Shown here piece after piece: positions 60,174 to 64,000 of a stretch of DNA of 64,000 nucleotides (position 1 is its first letter; every line of letters starts with the position of its first letter). Under the pieces are notes generated by a model. The model worked only from the letters and a program-made list of their open reading frames with translations, searched no databases and was not told where the DNA came from. This DNA comes from Opitutaceae bacterium (lineage in GTDB: Bacteria; Verrucomicrobiota; Verrucomicrobiia; Opitutales; Opitutaceae), in contig JABTUS010000002.1 in the NCBI GenBank assembly GCA_015075305.1, positions 186,001 through 250,000 on the forward strand, in the 5' to 3' direction. The translations under genes were made by a program, and so were the position numbers.

Positions 60174-60375
60174 ACCCAAGGCGCTGCCTTGGGCTGCCAT
60201 GGACTGCGCCGTTGGCGCGCTGATCCGGCCCACCCAAGGCGCTGCCTTGGGCTGCCATGGGTTGCGCCGCTGGCGTGTTTCCGAAGCCCCGAAGGGGCGC
60301 AACATCCCCAGCCCATGGCAACGCCATGGGTCACAGGTGAACCAAGATGGAGAGCCCTGAAGGGGCGGCCCACTT
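60174..60375. repeat. Cluster of GC-rich palindromic intergenic repeats
   Basis: Two tandem units start at 60174 and 60232 (period 58 bp). Each begins with ACCCAAGGCGCTGCCTTGGG, an 8-bp-stem hairpin, then GCTGCCATGG and a second small stem around TGCGCC/GGCGC. After them come AAGCCCCGAAGGGGCGCAAC (about 60285-60303), CCCATGG..CCATGGG (60312-60330) and AGCCCTGAAGGGGCGG (60353-60368). The CCGAAGGGGCGCAAC-type phrase is known to me as a common intergenic repeat of PVC-group and related genomes. It fills the gap between the IscA-like and dehydrogenase genes; transcribed, it would fold into several hairpins. Confidence 0.7.
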
Positions 60376-60386
60376 GCGCCACCGCC

Positions 60387-61358
60387 CTACACAATACGAT
60401 CGATCATCTCCGCACCGCGCCTGAACGCATCCAGATTGGCGAGGAAATGCGCAACCATGGCCTCATATTCATCGCGGCGACCGCCCGCTATGTGCGGTGT
60501 GATGTGGCAGTTCGGCGCTTCCCGGAGCGGATGCGACGCTGGCAGCGGTTCGGGATCCGTCACATCCAGGTACGCGCCCGCAAGCCTGCCGCTGTGCAAC
60601 GCCTCGGCAAGCGCAGCCTGATCCACCGTGGTGCCGCGACCGATGTTGTAGAAAAAGGCCCCCGGCTTGAACGCAGCCAGCCGCCGCGCATTGACGTAGT
60701 TGCGCGTGGAGTCGTTCTCGGGCAGAAGGTTGACGACGTGGTCCATCTCCTGAAGCAGCGCGGTCAGTTGCTCCTCGGGTATCACCGTCAGCCCGCGCTC
60801 GCTCCTCACCTGGCGGCGCACCGCATGGAGTTTCACGTGAAGCGGCGCCAGGAGCTCCGCCAGCCGCCTGCCAATCGCTCCATAGCCAAGGAACAGCACC
60901 TTCTGCCCGGTCAGCAGCATCGTGCCATGCCGGCGCTCCGCGTAGTTCCAGGCGCGGCCGTTGATCTGGTCAAGCTGCGCGGGCAGGAGCTGGCGCGAAA
61001 ATGCAAGGATCATCGCCAGCGCATGCTGCGCGCAGGGATCGGCAAACACCGACGACATGTTCGTGAGGATCGACCCGCGCTCTCGAAAGGCCTCCATGAA
61101 CGCGGGATTGTCGAAACGCGTGTAACCCGCGCTGGTCAGCGCGACCCATTTCAGCCTGTCGTGTTTGAGGCACGACTCAACCGCGGGCTGCCCGAGGACG
61201 ATGTCCGCATCGGCAGGCGCATCGTCATGCCGGACCGGAGACCGCCCCGGTGTCGTCGTTCGCTCCGCGATGACCAGCGTGTGATCGCTGAGGCCTTCGC
61301 GCAGCATTCGCGTGGCGGATTCCGAAAGGGACGTGTTTGACCAGATCGTGAGCTTCAT
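60387..61358 (-). CDS. D-isomer-specific 2-hydroxyacid dehydrogenase
   Basis: 323 residues. The Rossmann NAD(P) motif is VLFLGYGAIGRRLAELL at about residues 154-170. Catalytic residues of the family can be seen: Arg in YNIGRGTTVD, Glu in LDVTDPEPLP and His in CHITPHIAGGRRDEY. It reduces a 2-keto acid to the D-2-hydroxy acid or the reverse (glyoxylate/hydroxypyruvate reductase or phosphoglycerate dehydrogenase-like), in the cytoplasm; the substrate is not clear. It is 18 bp downstream of the adenine phosphoribosyltransferase gene. Confidence 0.9.
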   Translation of the reverse strand: MKLTIWSNTSLSESATRMLREGLSDHTLVIAERTTTPGRSPVRHDDAPADADIVLGQPAVESCLKHDRLKWVALTSAGYTRFDNPAFMEAFRERGSILTNMSSVFADPCAQHALAMILAFSRQLLPAQLDQINGRAWNYAERRHGTMLLTGQKVLFLGYGAIGRRLAELLAPLHVKLHAVRRQVRSERGLTVIPEEQLTALLQEMDHVVNLLPENDSTRNYVNARRLAAFKPGAFFYNIGRGTTVDQAALAEALHSGRLAGAYLDVTDPEPLPASHPLREAPNCHITPHIAGGRRDEYEAMVAHFLANLDAFRRGAEMIDRIV

Positions 61359-61376
61359 GCGGGAAATGCAGGAGGC

Positions 61377-61928
61377 CTACTCGTTCTCAGTGAATTCGCA
61401 GAGGGCATGCACGCGCAGGCCTCCCGCGCGAAGCCGCCTCGATCCACCGAGCTCCGGCAGATCTATTATGGCGGCGACGCCCACCACTTCGCCGTGGAGA
61501 ACCTGAAACAGTTTCGCCGCCGCCATGAGCGTGCCACCCGTGGCGATGAGATCGTCCACGATCAGTATCCTGTCCCCGGGCCTGCACGCATCGGCATGAA
61601 TCTCCACCGCGGCCGTGCCGTATTCGAGGTCATAGTCCTCTGAAACAGTCTTGTACGGCAGCTTGCCCTTCTTGCGCACGAGCACAAACGGCTTGTGCAA
61701 CTGGTACGCCAGTGCGCCGCCAATGATGAATCCCCGCGCATCGACCGCAGCGATGAGATCCACGTTCAAACGCGTGCAGTCGAGCGAGAACGCCTCCACC
61801 ATCACGCGAAACGCCTCCGGATCGTGGAACAGGGTTGTCACATCACGAAAATTCACCCCGACCTTGGGCCAGTCGCGCACCGTGCGAATGCGAGGCTTGA
61901 GGTAGGAGTTGAAGTCGTACGAGTTCAT
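61377..61928 (-). CDS. apt: Adenine phosphoribosyltransferase
   Basis: 183 residues from ATG 61928, where MNSYDFNSYLKPRIRTVRDW starts the Apt-type N-terminus; the open frame upstream has no homology. WPKVGVNFRDVTTLFHDPEA matches the conserved FPkpGilFrDitpll of Apt. The PRPP-binding loop is RILIVDDLIATGGTL, and VDARGFIIGGALAYQL and VRKKGKLPY are the usual purine and flexible-loop blocks. It salvages adenine to AMP with PRPP. The spacing to the dehydrogenase gene (18 bp) suggests one transcript. Confidence 0.95.
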   Translation of the reverse strand: MNSYDFNSYLKPRIRTVRDWPKVGVNFRDVTTLFHDPEAFRVMVEAFSLDCTRLNVDLIAAVDARGFIIGGALAYQLHKPFVLVRKKGKLPYKTVSEDYDLEYGTAAVEIHADACRPGDRILIVDDLIATGGTLMAAAKLFQVLHGEVVGVAAIIDLPELGGSRRLRAGGLRVHALCEFTENE

Positions 61929-62019
61929 GCCGGAAGAAAATCCATGACGCCTTCGACACCGCTCCGGAGCAAGCGTGGAGTGAAATCTCAGACAACAGCG
62001 GACTGCGACCGGCCGCACT

Positions 62020-62631
62020 TCAGCGATCGGGCCGGCGCATGCTGAAAACGTCGCGCGTACGCGTGTAGCTTTCACCCCCCATGCGCCCGATTGCGTCAAG
62101 CTTCGCCGCATCGACATGGCCATGCTCATCGAGGATCGCATCGTCGATGTGGGCGAGGCGTATCAACCCAAAAACGACATTGGCTGCCAGCGGCCCCTCC
62201 CCCAGGCGCACGATGGAATGCAGCGCGCATTCAAAGGATACCGGCGCGAGCGCAACTCGCGGAGGTCGGATGGTCACGCTGGGCGCCGCCTCGATCCCAA
62301 ACGCATCGAACTCACTCTCGCCATGCGGCAGGAGCGAGGCCGAGGCGTTCATCTTCTCCGCAAGTGCAAAGGAGCAGATGGAAACGACAAACTCCGGCAC
62401 CTCCTCAATGTTGCGCACCGTGTCTTTCTTCGTTCCATCCTTCTTGTTCACGGGAACGACCATCAATGTCGGCGGGTTTGCCGTGACACCCTGAAAAAAC
62501 GAAAAGGGCGCGAGATTGGACCGACCTTCCTTCGAAATGGTCGACACCCAGGCGATTGGACGCGGGAGAATCGTCGATACCATCCATTGATAGGCATGAC
62601 GCGGCTCAAGCCGCGTGAAATCGAGATGCAT
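62020..62631 (-). CDS. Flavin reductase-like FMN-binding protein
   Basis: 203 residues from ATG 62631, chosen because MHLDFTRLEPRHAYQWMVST is the usual family N-terminus; the frame is open to 62745 without homology. TILPRPIAWVSTISKEGRSN then LAPFSFFQGVTANPPTLMV and KKDTVRNIEEVPEFVVSIC are the FMN-binding split-barrel blocks of the DIM6/NTAB flavin reductase group. Role: NAD(P)H-dependent reduction of free flavin or an unknown oxidoreductase reaction. It lies 91 bp upstream of apt on the same strand. Confidence 0.88.
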   Translation of the reverse strand: MHLDFTRLEPRHAYQWMVSTILPRPIAWVSTISKEGRSNLAPFSFFQGVTANPPTLMVVPVNKKDGTKKDTVRNIEEVPEFVVSICSFALAEKMNASASLLPHGESEFDAFGIEAAPSVTIRPPRVALAPVSFECALHSIVRLGEGPLAANVVFGLIRLAHIDDAILDEHGHVDAAKLDAIGRMGGESYTRTRDVFSMRRPDR

Positions 62632-63007
62632 GTCGGCGTTCAATTGAGCAAGGTCGGCACCTTCGCGCGAGAGTTTACGGTGTTCCGGTTTGTCCAGCCC
62701 GGGAAACCAGCCTCCGAACGCCGCACGTAACCCTCGCAGATACAAGTGCGTCTCATGAATGAAACTGAAGAATCGGTTCGGCGTTTATCCAGTAACTACG
62801 ATTTTTGCGCAATCCCGGCGCAAATCAGTCATGCAATCAAAATGCATAAATTCCGTTTCATCACATCCGTCCTTCCTCCGCTATTCGACAATAAATTGAA
62901 ACCATGTTCCGCTTTGGGGTGTATCCGCAATATGCTCAATTCCGATTGATGACCGCCGGCAATTTATCGATAATACAATCATCCCCGCATCATTGTCCGC
63001 TCACGTT
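62632..63007. other. Divergent intergenic region
   Basis: Holds no convincing gene. It becomes AT-rich from about 62750 onward and must carry the promoters of the flavin reductase gene (minus) and the secreted repeat protein (plus). I see no clear operator or hairpin. Confidence 0.5.
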
Positions 63008-64000
63008 ATGAACAATATGAAACCGCGCTTTCCTGCGTGTGCATTGGTTTTCATCGCCTGTCTTGTGATCGTTCCCCTGGTCCCTGGTGCCCAGTTCGGT
63101 CAGCGCCTCATCAACATTTCCACCCGCGCCAGGGTCGGCACCGGTGACGCCAACGCGCTGATTGCCGGCTTCATCATCAGCCCCGGCACATCCAAGCAGG
63201 TTCTCATTCGCGCCTCGGGCCCGAGCCTGACGCAGGCCAGCATTGGTCTGCCCAGCTCACTGGTCCTCGCGAATCCACGTATCGAGGTCTACAATGGCGA
63301 TTCGATCAAGATTTTCGAGAACGACAACTGGAAGGTTTCCAGCGGTGGCTCGCTCGCCACTGCGGCGGACTTCAGCTCAGTCGGTGCCTTTCCTTTCACA
63401 AGCGACAATGACTCGGCTCTGCTTGCCACCCTTGCTGCGGGCAGCTATACGGTGAAGGTTACGAGCGCCAACGCCGGAACCGGACTGGCCCTCGTCGAGG
63501 TTTACGATGTCTCGGGGGCCTCCGAGCTCATCAATCTTTCGTCGCGCGCGGAGGTTCAAACCGGCGCAAACATCGTCATTTCCGGCATCGTCGTTGCACC
63601 CGGCTCCGGTACCCGCCGGGTACTGTTCCGCGCGATCGGGCCGACTCTGGCCAATTTCAACGTACCCAATCCTCTGGCCAATCCCACGATGGCCATTCTC
63701 AACGGTTCGGGCGTGCAGATCGCCGGCAACGACAACTGGGGCTCCAGCGGAAACACCTCCTCGCTCGCCACAACCTTCGCGTCCGTCGGTGCCTTCGCTC
63801 TCGCCAGCACCAGCAGCCTCGATTCGGCCCTGATCGTCGATCTCGCGCCAGGATCCTACACGATACAGGTGAGTGGGGTGGGCGGAACCAGCGGTGTCGC
63901 ACTGGTCGAGGCCTATGACCTAACTCCCTCTTCGCTGCCACTTGTCAGCGTGCTCGCCTCCAAGCCCTCGACCGATACAGCCGGGGCGAGCCCGGGTGTG
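63008..64000 (+). CDS. Secreted repeat protein of verrucomicrobial type, 3' end beyond the window
   Basis: 331 codons are visible and the frame stays open at the window end. The signal peptide is FPACALVFIACLVIVPLVPGA. Two tandem beta-rich repeats of about 130 residues follow: both begin with LIN(I/L)S(T/S)RA.V.TG, continue with VLIRASGPSLTQ / VLFRAIGPTLAN and NDNW, and close with AAGSYTVKVTS...GLALVEVYD / APGSYTIQVSG...GVALVEAYD. Such repeats are common in large exported proteins of Verrucomicrobia, often ahead of immunoglobulin-like or choice-of-anchor domains. The function is unknown; a cell-surface or secreted role is inferred. A cleft in the second repeat toward LPLVSVLASKPSTDTAG suggests another domain starts there. 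Confidence 0.8.
   Translation, partial: MNNMKPRFPACALVFIACLVIVPLVPGAQFGQRLINISTRARVGTGDANALIAGFIISPGTSKQVLIRASGPSLTQASIGLPSSLVLANPRIEVYNGDSIKIFENDNWKVSSGGSLATAADFSSVGAFPFTSDNDSALLATLAAGSYTVKVTSANAGTGLALVEVYDVSGASELINLSSRAEVQTGANIVISGIVVAPGSGTRRVLFRAIGPTLANFNVPNPLANPTMAILNGSGVQIAGNDNWGSSGNTSSLATTFASVGAFALASTSSLDSALIVDLAPGSYTIQVSGVGGTSGVALVEAYDLTPSSLPLVSVLASKPSTDTAGASPGV

Noticed and set aside
60174..60290. Repeats considered as a CRISPR array
   Set aside because: Only two units, hairpin-rich along most of the unit, no constant-length unique spacers and no cas genes.
60048..61340. 430-codon plus-strand open frame
   Set aside because: Antisense to the 2-hydroxyacid dehydrogenase and running through the palindromic repeats; Arg/Pro/His-rich with no homology.

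Overview
The window looks like a chromosomal segment of a Verrucomicrobia (Opitutaceae-like) bacterium. The signs are large TonB-dependent receptors (TBDRs) of the type with a PF-V...GY-A--TLA/S-xRL motif ahead of the plug and no SusD partner, a PVC-type membrane-bound dehydrogenase with HEAT repeats and a C-terminal cytochrome c, many sulfatases and glycosidases, several LacI regulators, and few recognisable Shine-Dalgarno sequences. The taxonomic call is an inference from gene content; no rRNA gene is present.

Layout. (1) 1-12.3 kb, + strand: end of a DegT aminotransferase, a secreted clan-A-like glycoside hydrolase with carbohydrate-binding modules, a PVC dehydrogenase, a ceramidase-like hydrolase, a 780-bp scar with IS256-type transposase debris, and TBDR 1. 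This part is visibly lower in GC (about 52-53% in sampled lines) than what follows (63-67% in sampled lines). (2) 12.5-22.9 kb: a compact operon TBDR 2 / HGSNAT-like acyltransferase / polysaccharide lyase / sulfatase, facing a sulfatase-ROK kinase pair on the other strand, with a divergent LacI gene. It suggests use of a sulfated, possibly glycosaminoglycan-like, polysaccharide. (3) 22.9-34.0 kb: a LacI gene divergent from GH65-GH63 fusion / SSS symporter / TBDR 3 / phosphodiesterase, with a perfect 18-bp palindrome lying over the start of the fusion gene. (4) 34.4-41.4 kb: a DUF4038 glycosidase gene cut by a complete IS630-family element, then a minus-strand operon of M14 peptidase, CE15-like esterase (N-terminus missing) and GH27 alpha-galactosidase. 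(5) 41.7-54.9 kb: a local LacI regulon. The 12-mer GCAAACGTTTGC occurs four times, each just ahead of a transcription unit: glycosidase-FGE-like fusion + CitE-like lyase + CoA transferase; PfkB kinase; GH127; TBDR 4 + propeller-SSS fusion transporter. (6) 54.9-64 kb: an esterase, a VapBC toxin-antitoxin pair beside a vestigial second copy of the esterase N-terminus, then mostly housekeeping genes on the minus strand (HNH nuclease, AmiC-type amidase, IF-3, IscA-like protein, 2-hydroxyacid dehydrogenase, adenine phosphoribosyltransferase, flavin reductase), a cluster of GC-rich palindromic repeats, and the start of a secreted repeat protein that runs off the window.

How the parts fit: four outer-membrane receptors, two Na+-symporters, three LacI regulators, two kinases (ROK, PfkB) and about a dozen secreted or cytosolic carbohydrate-active enzymes make several adjacent polysaccharide-utilisation modules, each with its own importer, hydrolases and regulator. 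The strongest system-level observations are the four-site LacI regulon that includes CoA-transferase and CitE-like genes, the GH65-GH63 fusion under an operator that covers its start codon, and the precisely reversible IS630 insertion.
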